Part shown: in pieces, positions 33,806 through 42,727 of the stretch
Layout: every line of letters begins with the position of its first letter
How positions within the stretch are numbered: position 1 is the first letter of the stretch
From: an uncultured Collinsella sp.
Lineage (GTDB): Bacteria; Actinomycetota; Coriobacteriia; Coriobacteriales; Coriobacteriaceae
Assembly (NCBI GenBank): GCA_900544645.1
Contig: UQWG01000007.1
Coordinates: 1 to 59,453, forward strand
DNA: 59,453 nt
Direction: 5' to 3'
The notes under the pieces: model-generated
The model's database searches: none
Seen by the model: the letters and a program-made list of their open reading frames with translations, nothing else
What the model was told of the DNA's origin: nothing
Program-made: the position numbers and the translations under genes

Positions 33806-34735
33806 CTAAGCAGCGAGATCTGATGCGTCCTGGTAGGACGCCATAGGACGGGTAGCGCCCGCGACCGTGGTCACCAGATCGCGAACGCGGGAGAACGTGG
33901 CAGTGACCACCTCGTTGGCACGGCTGTAGTCGACATCGCGCTCGTAGAGCGAAACAAGCGCACGGCCCATGCCGTAGGTGCCCGCGGCAGCAGTGAGCGC
34001 CTTGACGGCAAACCCAATATGCGGCGTCTGCTTGACGAGCGCGCGGGTAACCGCGCGGATCACAAGACCGCCGGCAAGCACGCCCGCGACCTCGTAGCCG
34101 CGCTCGGGCTTAATGCCGCGTCCAAAGACGGCAGCGAGCTCAAAGAGCATGCCCACCTGCGCCAGCGCCATAACGGGATAATCGGCGCCCGGCAAAAACA
34201 CCAGTGCACCGGTCGCCATATTGGTGAGCGCGCACGAGGTGATGATACGATTGGCCGCCGCGATGCGCATGAAGGCAAAGTTCGCCGCAAAAGCCGTTTC
34301 CTTGTCGGTGCGATCGAGAATCCAGCGGGCAAGCGTCTCGAGCAGATACGTCTTATCGGTTGCCGCCACCACGCCGAGCATGGGCGTGGACTCCTCGATA
34401 AACGGCACTTCCACAGCAGACTCGGCAAGCACGCACACGGGCGCGCCGGCGATCACGAGCTCCTGCACGGCACTCTCCAAGCGGTCGGAACCACACGAGA
34501 GCACCAGCACCACATCGGTATCGGTCTTTGGAGCAATTCGCTCCTCCCCCAGACGCTCGACGCGCACAATGCCCGAGGTCGTCTGCGGCACAAAGGCGTC
34601 ACGCACCGTCTCGGCCAGAAAGCGCGAGGCGGACGAATCCAGATAGACCGAGACGCGCACCGGCGTATCGGAATCCTTCTTAACGGACGCGCCCATCTTA
34701 AAAGCGCGAGTCAGCTTATCTACGGGAATTTTCAT
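33806..34735 (-). CDS. DUF697-like protein of unknown function in the cell-shape cluster
   Basis: I do not recognise a named gene. It has 309 residues with no signal peptide. The N-terminal half (about 25-125) resembles a small alpha/beta domain (VVLVLSCGSDRL, VIAGAPVCVLAESAVEVP). The central part (about 150-215) has a pattern like DUF697: FAFMRIAAANRIITSCALTN, then TGALVFLPGADYPVMALAQV followed by GMLFELAAVFG. DUF697 domains are usually attached to GTPases, but no GTPase motifs are visible here. Moderately hydrophobic helices suggest membrane association. It lies 18 bases after rodA and 10 before the radical SAM gene. The ATG at 34735 has GGAGGGG upstream. Confidence 0.8.
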   Translation of the reverse strand: MKIPVDKLTRAFKMGASVKKDSDTPVRVSVYLDSSASRFLAETVRDAFVPQTTSGIVRVERLGEERIAPKTDTDVVLVLSCGSDRLESAVQELVIAGAPVCVLAESAVEVPFIEESTPMLGVVAATDKTYLLETLARWILDRTDKETAFAANFAFMRIAAANRIITSCALTNMATGALVFLPGADYPVMALAQVGMLFELAAVFGRGIKPERGYEVAGVLAGGLVIRAVTRALVKQTPHIGFAVKALTAAAGTYGMGRALVSLYERDVDYSRANEVVTATFSRVRDLVTTVAGATRPMASYQDASDLAA

Positions 34736-34753
34736 AGCAAACCCCTCCAGCGG

Positions 34754-35980
34754 TTACGCGGCGCCCGAACGATGCCGCCATATGGATTGTACGATACCCA
34801 CCGTCAGCAGCTGGATCATCATCGAAGACGAACCGAAGCTAATAAACGGTAGCGGAATACCGGTAATCGGCATCATGCCGATGCACATGCCGATGTTTTC
34901 GAAAGTCTGGAACGCCCACATGCCAACGATGCCCACGCACGATAGGCGCAGGAACAGCGACTCACACTTAAAGGCGACGCGAATCGTCGAAAAGATCAGC
35001 AGCACGTAGAGGCACAGGAGCAAAAAGGAACCGCAAAAACCAAAGGTCTCGGACAGGAAGGCGAAGACGAAGTCGGTGTGGAACTCAGGCAGAAAGCCGC
35101 CGGCCGACTGCGTCGCATGGCCCAAACCCTTACCAAAGAAGCCGCCCGAGCCAACGGCGATAAGCGACTGCTGCAGGTTGTAGGCATCGTCCGAATCGGC
35201 ATTATCGGGGTCGATAAAGACCGTCAGACGGTTCATCTGATACTGCTTGATGAGCACATCGTGGCCGAGCAACGAATCAAAGACCGAATCGAGCGCAAGG
35301 ACGAGGGCCACCAGGCCCACGAGCAGGGCCAGGGTCGACAGCACCCATTCGCGGCGTGCACCGCTCATGCAGATGACGATGGCGCCCGAAACCAGCACGA
35401 CCAGGCCCGAGCCCAGGTCGCCCATGGCAACGACGGCCAAAAACGGAATGGACAGCATGCCGCAGAGCTTGACGTAGTCGCGAACGGTATCGATGCGACC
35501 GTTATACTGCGAGCCAAGCGTAGCAATAAAGAAGATGGTGATGAGCTTGGCAAGCTCAACCGGCTGGAATGTCAAGCCGATACCGGGAATCTTGATCCAG
35601 CCCGTCATGCCCAGACCGCCCGTATAGGACAGACCCGGAATCTTGGGCGAGAGGATCACGATCAGGTCGATGACGAGCAACGCCGTCGAGAAATTGGAAA
35701 TACCGCGCAGATCGGTACGCCAGACCAGCACCGCCAGCACCGCTCCGATGCCAATTCCCAGCAGATGGCGTGAGAACGAGGCATCGGCCTTAAACTGCGA
35801 AGCCGACCAGATGATGATGGCTCCGTAGGCGACGAGCGCCACAGTAGCCACGAGCACACCGATATGCACCTTTTGGCGAAACGTGCCGCGCGAGGCCGAA
35901 AGTTGCTTGTTGACACGGTCCAGGCTGCTGCGAGAGCCGCTCTTGGTTGAACGGAACAGATCCGCCGGAGAAAAATCCAT
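34754..35980 (-). CDS. rodA: SEDS-family peptidoglycan glycosyltransferase RodA
   Basis: Polymerises lipid II for lateral wall synthesis together with PBP2. It has 408 residues and about ten membrane helices. Signature segments are GIGLTFQPVELAKLITIFFI, VAMGDLGSGLVVL, QYQMNRLTVFIDP, GSGGFFGKGLG, FLPEFHTDFVFAFLSETFG, and the C-terminal GIPLPFISFGSSSMMIQLL. A cytoplasmic N-terminal tail of about 38 residues precedes the first helix. The ATG at 35980 has AGGAGG upstream; mrdA ends ten bases before. Confidence 0.97.
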   Translation of the reverse strand: MDFSPADLFRSTKSGSRSSLDRVNKQLSASRGTFRQKVHIGVLVATVALVAYGAIIIWSASQFKADASFSRHLLGIGIGAVLAVLVWRTDLRGISNFSTALLVIDLIVILSPKIPGLSYTGGLGMTGWIKIPGIGLTFQPVELAKLITIFFIATLGSQYNGRIDTVRDYVKLCGMLSIPFLAVVAMGDLGSGLVVLVSGAIVICMSGARREWVLSTLALLVGLVALVLALDSVFDSLLGHDVLIKQYQMNRLTVFIDPDNADSDDAYNLQQSLIAVGSGGFFGKGLGHATQSAGGFLPEFHTDFVFAFLSETFGFCGSFLLLCLYVLLIFSTIRVAFKCESLFLRLSCVGIVGMWAFQTFENIGMCIGMMPITGIPLPFISFGSSSMMIQLLTVGIVQSIWRHRSGAA

Positions 35981-35989
35981 CGCAACCTC

Positions 35990-38059
35990 CTATCGAACCG
36001 AAGAATCGCCCGAGGCCGAAGAGGTATCGGGCTCGTCATAAATCACGCCGAGCACGTCGCGCACGACATGCATCGCGGTATCTGAGCCGCCGCCGCCCTG
36101 CTCCAGAACAGTGGCGATGACATACTTGGGATCATCGGCCGGTGCATAGGCGCAGAACCACGCGTATTCGTCCTCGCCACTTTTCTCGCCCGTGCCCGAC
36201 TTGCCGTATACCTGCGGCGTCAGGGTGCCAAAGTGCGCCGCCAGGGACGTCGATGCCGTGTAAATCACGTCGTGCATGCCGTTGCGAACTAGAGCCAAAT
36301 CCGAATCGCTGTTGATCTTGGCCTCCAGGCGCTTCTTCTTCCCCTTGCCGTTGTACTTATAGGCATCGCCGTCGCCATCGCGCGACACGGCAGACAAAAA
36401 CACGTGAGGCACGTACTGTTTGCCGCCGTTGGCAAGACCCATATAGGCGCACGCCATCTGCAGGGGCGTCACCAGGATGTCGCCCTGGCCGATGGCAATG
36501 TTGGTCATATCGCCGGCATTCCACTTGCGGTCCTCGGCAGATGCGTCGGTGAAGTACGACTCTTTCCACTCGGCATCGGGAATACGGCCCGCGCCCTCAC
36601 TCGGCAGATCGATACCGCAGGTCTTGCCTAGACCCCAGCGACGAAAGACCTCCTGCAGGCCCTCGGGATGTTGCTCGTCATAGAAGAACGCCTTGCCCAT
36701 GTCGTAGAAGACGGGGTCGCACGAGTTGGCGATACCCGACTGCAGCGTCATGGTGCCGTGGCCGGAATGCAGCCAACAGTACTTGCCCCACGACTTGCCC
36801 AGGCCCGTCCAATAGCCCGTGCAGTTGGTTGTCTGCGTTGAAGTGTAGGTTCCAAACTCAAGACCGGCCAGTGCCGAGAGCGGCTTGATGGTCGAGGCCG
36901 ACATGTACTGTCCGCTAATGGCGCGGTTGAGCAGCGGGTGCGAACCCTTGTCATCATTGAGCTCGGTCCACACGTCATTTGAGACGCCGCCGATAAAGAC
37001 GGACGGATCGAACTTGGGCTGGCTCGCCATGCCCAGGATCTCGCCATTGTTGGGATCGAGACACACTACAGCGCCGTTGCCGGCATTGCTGTAGCCAGTG
37101 GTCTTGGCAAGCTCGATAGCGCTCGCCAGCGCCGTCTCGCAGGCCTGCTGGATCTTAAGGTCGAGCGTGAGCTTAATGTCGGAGCCGGCCTTCGCGGGCA
37201 CGGCGCCGGCCTGACCGGTCACATTGCCCGAGGCATCGACCTTGACGGTCTGCTCGCCACGAATACCCTGCAGCAGGTTTTCGTAGTAGCTCTCAACGCC
37301 CGCCTGGCCCACGATATCGCCCGACTGGTACGTAATCTTGCCAGCAGAAGCATCATCATCGCCAGAGGTTTTCTTATTCTGAGCCTCGAGCTGCTCGGAG
37401 GTAATGGTGCCGGTATAGCCCAAGATATGGCATGCCGTCTCGCCATATGGATACTGGCGCTCGGTACGCTCGGCAATCTTGACGCCAGGGAACTCGCCGG
37501 CATGCTCCTGAATATAGGCAACCGTGGAGCGACGGACGTCCGTCGCGATGGTATGCAGGCTCTGAGCGCCCTCTGTATTGTCCTGAATATTGCGAAGGAC
37601 CGCCACGTAAGGCATTCCAAGCACGTTGGCAAGATGGCGAACCAGAACCTCATCCTCGGCAAGGTCGCGGTAGGCCACGACAGCAAGTGAGGGACGGTTC
37701 TGGACAAGCGCCACGCCATTGCGGTCGAGGATGCGGCCGCGCACAGCGGGAGTGGTAACGGTGCGAGTCTGATTGCTATTAGCCTGCTTCTCGTAATAGT
37801 CCGACGAGACCATCTGCATGCCCCACAGCTTGACGGCGAGCGCCGCAAACATCGCGCCCACACCCGTGGTGAGGATGGAAAAGCGGCCCTTAAAGGCGGT
37901 CGCCGCGGTATTGCCCTCGCCCTCGGTGGCGCGCGGGGCCGTTCCATGCTGCGTATCGTAGGTAAAACGGGAATCGCCACGACGCATGATGACCAGCGCG
38001 ACCACGATGGCCACAACCAGCACGATACCGGCGATAATAACCGTCAACTGGGAAGACAT
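35990..38059 (-). CDS. mrdA: Penicillin-binding protein 2 (elongasome transpeptidase)
   Basis: Class B PBP that cross-links peptidoglycan with RodA. It has 689 residues. The transpeptidase motifs are STIK (catalytic Ser389), SCD (446-448) and KSGT (620-623). The pedestal domain includes VRGRILDRNGVALVQNRP and GQAGVESYYENLLQG. Unusually the N-terminus has two hydrophobic segments: about 6-25 (IIAGIVLVVAIVVALVI), followed by MRRG, and about 60-80 (the usual anchor). A cytoplasmic loop of about 30 residues separates them. The ATG at 38059 follows the mreD stop by 13 bases. Confidence 0.96.
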   Translation of the reverse strand: MSSQLTVIIAGIVLVVAIVVALVIMRRGDSRFTYDTQHGTAPRATEGEGNTAATAFKGRFSILTTGVGAMFAALAVKLWGMQMVSSDYYEKQANSNQTRTVTTPAVRGRILDRNGVALVQNRPSLAVVAYRDLAEDEVLVRHLANVLGMPYVAVLRNIQDNTEGAQSLHTIATDVRRSTVAYIQEHAGEFPGVKIAERTERQYPYGETACHILGYTGTITSEQLEAQNKKTSGDDDASAGKITYQSGDIVGQAGVESYYENLLQGIRGEQTVKVDASGNVTGQAGAVPAKAGSDIKLTLDLKIQQACETALASAIELAKTTGYSNAGNGAVVCLDPNNGEILGMASQPKFDPSVFIGGVSNDVWTELNDDKGSHPLLNRAISGQYMSASTIKPLSALAGLEFGTYTSTQTTNCTGYWTGLGKSWGKYCWLHSGHGTMTLQSGIANSCDPVFYDMGKAFFYDEQHPEGLQEVFRRWGLGKTCGIDLPSEGAGRIPDAEWKESYFTDASAEDRKWNAGDMTNIAIGQGDILVTPLQMACAYMGLANGGKQYVPHVFLSAVSRDGDGDAYKYNGKGKKKRLEAKINSDSDLALVRNGMHDVIYTASTSLAAHFGTLTPQVYGKSGTGEKSGEDEYAWFCAYAPADDPKYVIATVLEQGGGGSDTAMHVVRDVLGVIYDEPDTSSASGDSSVR

Positions 38060-38072
38060 CTACGGGCCTCCC

Positions 38073-38639
38073 CTATTTGAGCTTGCGGGTCTTGGGCTTA
38101 AAGCGCATACCCGTCTGGTGTCCGCCAAGTGCGGAGAATCCATAGCCGGACTGCGGCACGACGCCGGACATCAAAAACGGAATGGCAACCAGACCCGTCA
38201 GGATCGAGGACGGCAGCGCATGGCCGAAGATCGCCACAACAAAGCTCGTCTCCAAACCCATAAACAGCAAGATGATGCTGTAGATCACATTAATGACGAG
38301 CGCAAAGGCGCCCACAGTGACGCCGCGCGCACTCGGGGTACCGCCCGTCTGACCGACGGCGCTGTGCACCAGGGCAAAAGAACCCACGGTCAGCAGGAGC
38401 GACATAACGCCCACCGGCACGGCAGCGGACAGGTCATAGAACAAGCCGCTGCAAAAACCGCACACGACGGCACGGGTCGGGTCGCCCGAGAACACGCTTA
38501 GGCACACCAGGATAATCATGAAGTTGACGCGACCGCCCGCAATGGAGATCTGCGGTGCCAGGCCTGCCTGCAGCAGCACGCACACAATGGCGGCGATCAC
38601 AAACGTGCGGGAGCTCATCCCCTGCTCATGTAGATCCAT
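38073..38639 (-). CDS. mreD: Rod shape-determining protein MreD
   Basis: Small integral membrane protein of the elongasome. It has 188 residues and about five to six membrane helices. The family-like stretch is GRVNFMIILVCLSVFSGDPT with AVVCGFCSGLFYDLS. The C-terminus is basic (KPKTRKLK) and cytoplasmic. The ATG at 38639 lies seven bases after AGGGGG; an ATG two codons earlier is too close to that site. It sits between mreC and mrdA in the standard order. Confidence 0.92.
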   Translation of the reverse strand: MDLHEQGMSSRTFVIAAIVCVLLQAGLAPQISIAGGRVNFMIILVCLSVFSGDPTRAVVCGFCSGLFYDLSAAVPVGVMSLLLTVGSFALVHSAVGQTGGTPSARGVTVGAFALVINVIYSIILLFMGLETSFVVAIFGHALPSSILTGLVAIPFLMSGVVPQSGYGFSALGGHQTGMRFKPKTRKLK

Positions 38640-38650
38640 GGACATGCCCC

Positions 38651-39649
38651 CTATTCGCTCGAGCCGGAATCGGTCGTCTCGGACGTGTCGGAACTGTCAT
38701 CCGAGCTCTCGTCCTTCGTCTTGGTCGCAGCATCGCGCGACGTTCCCTGCGGCGTGCTGTTGGCCGTGCTCACGTCCTCATCCGAGGCCGACTGTTCGTC
38801 GGTCAGCGAGGTGATGACCAGCACTTCCTCGTTGTTCTCGGCCGTGGTCTGAGCGCGCACCACAATGGTGTAGTACACGTCGTTTGCCGATTTCTCAACC
38901 GACGAGACGGTGCCAAGCGGAAGGCCCTTGGGGAACACGCCACCGATGCCCGAGGTCACGATGATGTCGCCAACCTTAACATCGGAGTCGACGCTCACGT
39001 ACTCAAGACGCAGCGTGCCGTCAGCCTGACCCTGCAGCATGCCCTGGGCGCGCGTGTCCTGCACCATGGCGGATACGCCGGAGTTCTCGTCGCCAATCAG
39101 GCGCACGGTGGACGTTTTGGCCGAGACTTCGATGATCTGGCCGATAACACCGGCCGAACTCGTCACAGGCATGTTGATGGTAAGCCCGTCGGCAGAACCC
39201 TTATCAATCGTGACGGTCGAGGTCCAGGCATCGCCCGAGGCACCAACGATACGAGCTGCGGTCGATTTAAGGTTGTAGGTCGACTGCAGGCCGACCAGCC
39301 CCTCCAGACGCTCAGCGGTCTTTTGAGCCTCGGAGAGCTCAGCAACCTTAGAGGTCAGCTCCTCGTTTTGTTTCTTGAGCTCGTCGAGCGTGTCCTGCGA
39401 CGCCGTTAGGTTAGAGAACACGTTGCCGATCGCATTGAAGGGAGCCGCCACGGCCGAACCCACAAAGCGCACCGGCGAGGTAATCGTCGTCACGCCCGAG
39501 CGCACGGCATGAATCGGTCCTGCCTCGCCCTCGCGGATGTAAAACGTGAGCAGCAACACCGAAATCAGGCTGAAAACAATCAACGGGCGCATACCCGTTG
39601 ATTGTCGCTTGGTATTCAGATTTGTGGAGAAACCCGAAGATCGTGCCAA
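38651..39649 (-). CDS. mreC: Rod shape-determining protein MreC
   Basis: Membrane-anchored scaffold of the elongasome that activates PBP2. It has 332 residues. One N-terminal membrane helix (PLIVFSLISVLLLTFYI) is followed by a coiled coil (about 85-120, LKKQNEELTSKVAELSEAQK) and the beta-barrel domain with GSADGLTINMPVTSSAGVIG and DIIVTSGIGGVFPKGLPLG. The last about 50 residues are a Ser/Thr/Asp-rich, low-complexity extracytoplasmic tail. The start is TTG at 39649 with AAGGTGG seven bases upstream. Confidence 0.95.
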   Translation of the reverse strand: MARSSGFSTNLNTKRQSTGMRPLIVFSLISVLLLTFYIREGEAGPIHAVRSGVTTITSPVRFVGSAVAAPFNAIGNVFSNLTASQDTLDELKKQNEELTSKVAELSEAQKTAERLEGLVGLQSTYNLKSTAARIVGASGDAWTSTVTIDKGSADGLTINMPVTSSAGVIGQIIEVSAKTSTVRLIGDENSGVSAMVQDTRAQGMLQGQADGTLRLEYVSVDSDVKVGDIIVTSGIGGVFPKGLPLGTVSSVEKSANDVYYTIVVRAQTTAENNEEVLVITSLTDEQSASDEDVSTANSTPQGTSRDAATKTKDESSDDSSDTSETTDSGSSE

Positions 39650-39670
39650 ATGGAATCCACCTTTTGGAAA

Positions 39671-40714
39671 TTAAGCATTGGTCTGGACGAAGCCGCCATC
39701 AAACGCATTGGCCTCGAGCACGCGGGCACAGCCGTTAACGACGTTATCGAGCGCCGTGGGGCTGACGTTGACCGAAACGCCGGTCTCATCGCGCAGGCGC
39801 ACGTCGAGACCGCGCAGCAGCGCGCCGCCACCGGTCAGCAAAATGCCGTAGTACATAAGGTCCGAGGCGAGATCGGGAGGTGTAGCGTCGAGTGCGTCCT
39901 TGACAGCCTTGGCCATCTCGTCGAGCGGCTTGTTGAGCGCGCGACGAATCTCCTCGCTCTCGATGCGCACGGTCTTGGGCAGACCCGTGATCACGTCGCG
40001 GCCGTTGACCTCGACGTCGAGCTCGTCCTTGAGCGGCACGGCGGAGCCGACCTTGATCTTGATGTCCTCTGCCGTACGCTCACCGATGGCCAAGTTGTAG
40101 GCATCACGAACGTGCGTGAGGATGGCCTGATCGAACTCGTCGCCGGCAATACGGATGGACTGCGAGACGACGATACCGCCCATAGCGATAACGGCAACCT
40201 CGGTGGTACCGCCACCGATGTCGATGACCATGGAGCCGGTGGGTTCCTCGACGGGCAGGTCGGCGCCGATAGCGGCGGCCATGGGCTCTTCGATCAGATA
40301 GGCCTGGCGGGCGCCGGCCTGGATCGTGGCCTCAAAGACGGCACGCTTCTCGACCGACGTGACACCGGAGGGAACGCAGACGACAACGCGCGGACGCGGG
40401 GTCCACGGATAGCGCTTCTCAGACGCCTTGTCGATAAAGTAACGGAGCATGGCCTCGGTAACATCGAAGTCGGCGATAACGCCGTCCTTAAGGGGACGAA
40501 CGGCCACGATGTTGCCGGGCGTACGGCCGAGCATGCGCTTTGCCTCGATACCGACCGCGAGGATGCGCTCGTCGTTCTTGTCGATGGCGACGACGGAGGG
40601 CTCGCGGATGACGATGCCCTTGCCGCGCACGGAGACAAGCGTATTTGCGGTGCCGAGGTCGATGGCAAGATCGCCCGCATAGCTACCGAAGAACATATCC
40701 ATCAAAGAAAACAA
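39671..40714 (-). CDS. mreB: Actin-like rod shape protein MreB
   Basis: Cytoskeletal ATPase that guides the elongasome. It has 347 residues with the actin phosphate motifs AIDLGTANTLVSVRGKG, MVIDIGGGTTEVAVIA and the adenosine-binding GILLTGGGALLRGLD. A hydrophobic N-terminus (MFSLMDMFFG) could be a membrane anchor. The start is TTG at 40714, five bases after AGGAG; the ATG at 40702 is too far from it. The gap upstream (40715-40829) holds a GC-rich hairpin after the TPR gene and no clear promoter. Confidence 0.97.
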   Translation of the reverse strand: MFSLMDMFFGSYAGDLAIDLGTANTLVSVRGKGIVIREPSVVAIDKNDERILAVGIEAKRMLGRTPGNIVAVRPLKDGVIADFDVTEAMLRYFIDKASEKRYPWTPRPRVVVCVPSGVTSVEKRAVFEATIQAGARQAYLIEEPMAAAIGADLPVEEPTGSMVIDIGGGTTEVAVIAMGGIVVSQSIRIAGDEFDQAILTHVRDAYNLAIGERTAEDIKIKVGSAVPLKDELDVEVNGRDVITGLPKTVRIESEEIRRALNKPLDEMAKAVKDALDATPPDLASDLMYYGILLTGGGALLRGLDVRLRDETGVSVNVSPTALDNVVNGCARVLEANAFDGGFVQTNA

Positions 40715-40774
40715 CGCAACTCCTGATGTGTTGGATGATTGCTGGAAAACTACTAGCTCATCATACTAGCGCAA

Positions 40775-40808
40775 GCCCGGCACCTCACTTGCGGTGAAGC
40801 GCCGGGCA
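40775..40808 (-). terminator. GC-rich hairpin between the TPR gene and mreB
   Basis: On the minus strand GCCCGGC..CTTCAC pairs with GTGAG..GCCGGGC around a short CGCAA loop, about 20 bases after the TPR gene stop. No T-run follows, so terminator strength is doubtful; it may shape the mreB leader. Confidence 0.5.
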
Positions 40809-40829
40809 AAGCTAAATCCCATAAGGTCA

Positions 40830-42134
40830 CTACTGGTTGTCAGCAGCCGAGAAATCCATATCGAGCGAGGAAACGGCCCAGCCGATATGGTTGTCGGAGC
40901 GCACGAATTTGACGGTGTACTCCTGCTCGCCGCCCTTGGACAGCGATGCCTTCGCCTTGGCGGTCGTCTCGGTCATGGACTGATCCATGCCCTCGACGGA
41001 CACGGTGGCACCCTGCGGAATCGAGGAGATGATCATCGACTTGGCGTCCTCGGACAGGCTCGATGCCAGGCAAGACTCGGCCTTTGCGGTGTCACCGTCG
41101 CCGGCAGCCTGGAACAGATCGGTGATAACCGACTCCTGCGAGGGGAAGCCAAAGCCGCGCGTGTAGGCAAAGCCCAGACCGCCCGCAGCAATCAAAATGA
41201 GCAGAAGCAGCACGATGAAGACTTTGAGGCCCGTGTGGCGATGGCGACGACGGACCTTGGCCTGCTTACGATCCTGACGGTCCTGCTGGACCATCTCGGA
41301 CTCGGACAGCGTAAAGAAGCCGGTGTCCGAGGGATCGGGCATAAACTGGCCGGTCGCGCCCGTAGGATCGAGCGGATCGACGGCAGGAGCGTCCATCGCG
41401 GGCGCCGGAGCCGTGGCCATAGCCGTCTGGGCAGACAGCGCGGCAAGCGAATCGTGCACGCGGGCAAGCTCATCGGCCTGCTCGGAGGTGAGCTGGTAGA
41501 TGCCATCGGCAGTAGCGGCGTTAAAGGCGTCGAGTGCGTCGGAGGGACGGCCGGCGGCAGAAAGTGCCTGACCCATGCCGGCGTTGAGCGCACGCGTGTC
41601 GTCGCGGGGGCCGGCAAAGTCGATAGCCGTGCGGTAGGTCTCCACGGCATCCGCCGGACGGCCGAGCTTAATGAAGCAACGACCAAGCTCGCCGAGTGCG
41701 GCGGCAGGAGCCGGATTGGCGCCGTCGATGGCGGCCTGACGGAAGGCGGTTCCCGCGTTGGCATAGTCGCCCGACTGGAACAGCGCATTGCCCAGGCCGA
41801 GATAGGCCTTGAACGGCGTGGCATAGGAAGCATCCTGCGTAGCGGCAGAGAACGCCTGAGCGGCCGTCGTGTAGTCGCCCACGGCGGCGAGCGCCTTGCC
41901 GCGGTTGGTGAGCAGCGCGCCGCGCTTGCCGTAGGTGCCGTCGTTGAGGGCGGCGGCATAGGCCTCGGCGGCCTCGGCATACATGCCCAGGTGCATCAAG
42001 GCGTTGCCACGAAGGTGATCGGCCTCGCCCATAATCTCATCGGGAGTCTTTGCCGCCCCAAGCATCTGGGCTGCAGCGGAAAAATCACCCGCGCGGTAAG
42101 CGGCGCGGCCCTGCTGGATCAGCTGGCTATTCAA
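40830..42134 (-). CDS. TPR-repeat single-pass membrane protein
   Basis: No named gene recognised. It has 434 residues. The N-terminal cytoplasmic part (about 1-235) has several TPR-like helix pairs (RAAYRAGDFSAAAQMLGAA, HLGMYAEAAEAYAAALND, VGDYTTAAQAFSAAT, QSGDYANAGTAFRQAAID). An acidic linker follows, then a basic stop (KVRRRHRH) and one membrane helix (about 304-324). The about 110-residue C-terminal domain lies outside and looks like a small NTF2/DUF4878-type fold. TPRs inside and a folded domain outside suggest a scaffold linked to the envelope. The start is TTG at 42134, six bases after AAGGGG. It lies 12 bases after the cyclophilin gene and upstream of mreB. Confidence 0.8.
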   Translation of the reverse strand: MNSQLIQQGRAAYRAGDFSAAAQMLGAAKTPDEIMGEADHLRGNALMHLGMYAEAAEAYAAALNDGTYGKRGALLTNRGKALAAVGDYTTAAQAFSAATQDASYATPFKAYLGLGNALFQSGDYANAGTAFRQAAIDGANPAPAAALGELGRCFIKLGRPADAVETYRTAIDFAGPRDDTRALNAGMGQALSAAGRPSDALDAFNAATADGIYQLTSEQADELARVHDSLAALSAQTAMATAPAPAMDAPAVDPLDPTGATGQFMPDPSDTGFFTLSESEMVQQDRQDRKQAKVRRRHRHTGLKVFIVLLLLILIAAGGLGFAYTRGFGFPSQESVITDLFQAAGDGDTAKAESCLASSLSEDAKSMIISSIPQGATVSVEGMDQSMTETTAKAKASLSKGGEQEYTVKFVRSDNHIGWAVSSLDMDFSAADNQ

Positions 42135-42145
42135 GGAAGTCCCCT

Positions 42146-42688
42146 TTACTCGTGAACGATCTCGACATGGACGATCTCGTCGCCGGCACGCAGCTGCGAA
42201 ATCACATCGAGACCCTCGACCGTGGTGCCAAAGACGGTGTAACCGGAATCGAGGTTATGCTGGGCGCCCAGGCAGAAGTAGAACTGCGAACCCGCGGAAT
42301 CGGGGTCCATGGAGCGTGCCATGGCAAGGGCGCCATCGACATGGCTGTTACGCGGATTGGTGGCAAACTCGCCCTTGATGCAGTAGCCGGGGCCACCGGT
42401 ACCGGGCATGCCGTCGGGGCCCTCAAGGCCGGCAGCGACGTCGGCGCCGGACATATCGCGGGTATTGGGGTCGCCGCCCTGAATGACAAAGCCGGGCACA
42501 TAGCGATGGAACTTAAGGCCATCATAGAAACCCATCGTGGAAAGCTCGCAGAAGTTCGCGACATGAATGGGAGCACCCTCGCCGTCAAACTTGACCTTGA
42601 TGGTACCCTTCGACGTCTCGATTACGGCGCACTCGTCGCCGGCAAGCTGATACTCGGGCGTGTAGAGCTCTTTCTTAAAACCAAACAT
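42146..42688 (-). CDS. Cyclophilin-type peptidyl-prolyl isomerase
   Basis: Catalyses cis-trans isomerisation of proline bonds. It has 180 residues without a signal peptide, so it is cytoplasmic. Active-site motifs are FHRYVPGFVIQGGDPNTRD, ARSMDPDSAGSQFYFCLG and the late GYTVFGTTVEG. The ATG at 42688 follows AAGGAA. A promoter at 42728-42757 precedes it, and it is followed at 12 bases by the TPR gene, so the two probably form a unit. Confidence 0.94.
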   Translation of the reverse strand: MFGFKKELYTPEYQLAGDECAVIETSKGTIKVKFDGEGAPIHVANFCELSTMGFYDGLKFHRYVPGFVIQGGDPNTRDMSGADVAAGLEGPDGMPGTGGPGYCIKGEFATNPRNSHVDGALAMARSMDPDSAGSQFYFCLGAQHNLDSGYTVFGTTVEGLDVISQLRAGDEIVHVEIVHE

Positions 42689-42727
42689 GTGGTTCCTTCC
42701 TCGTGCGTTTAAAGCATATTTGTACGA

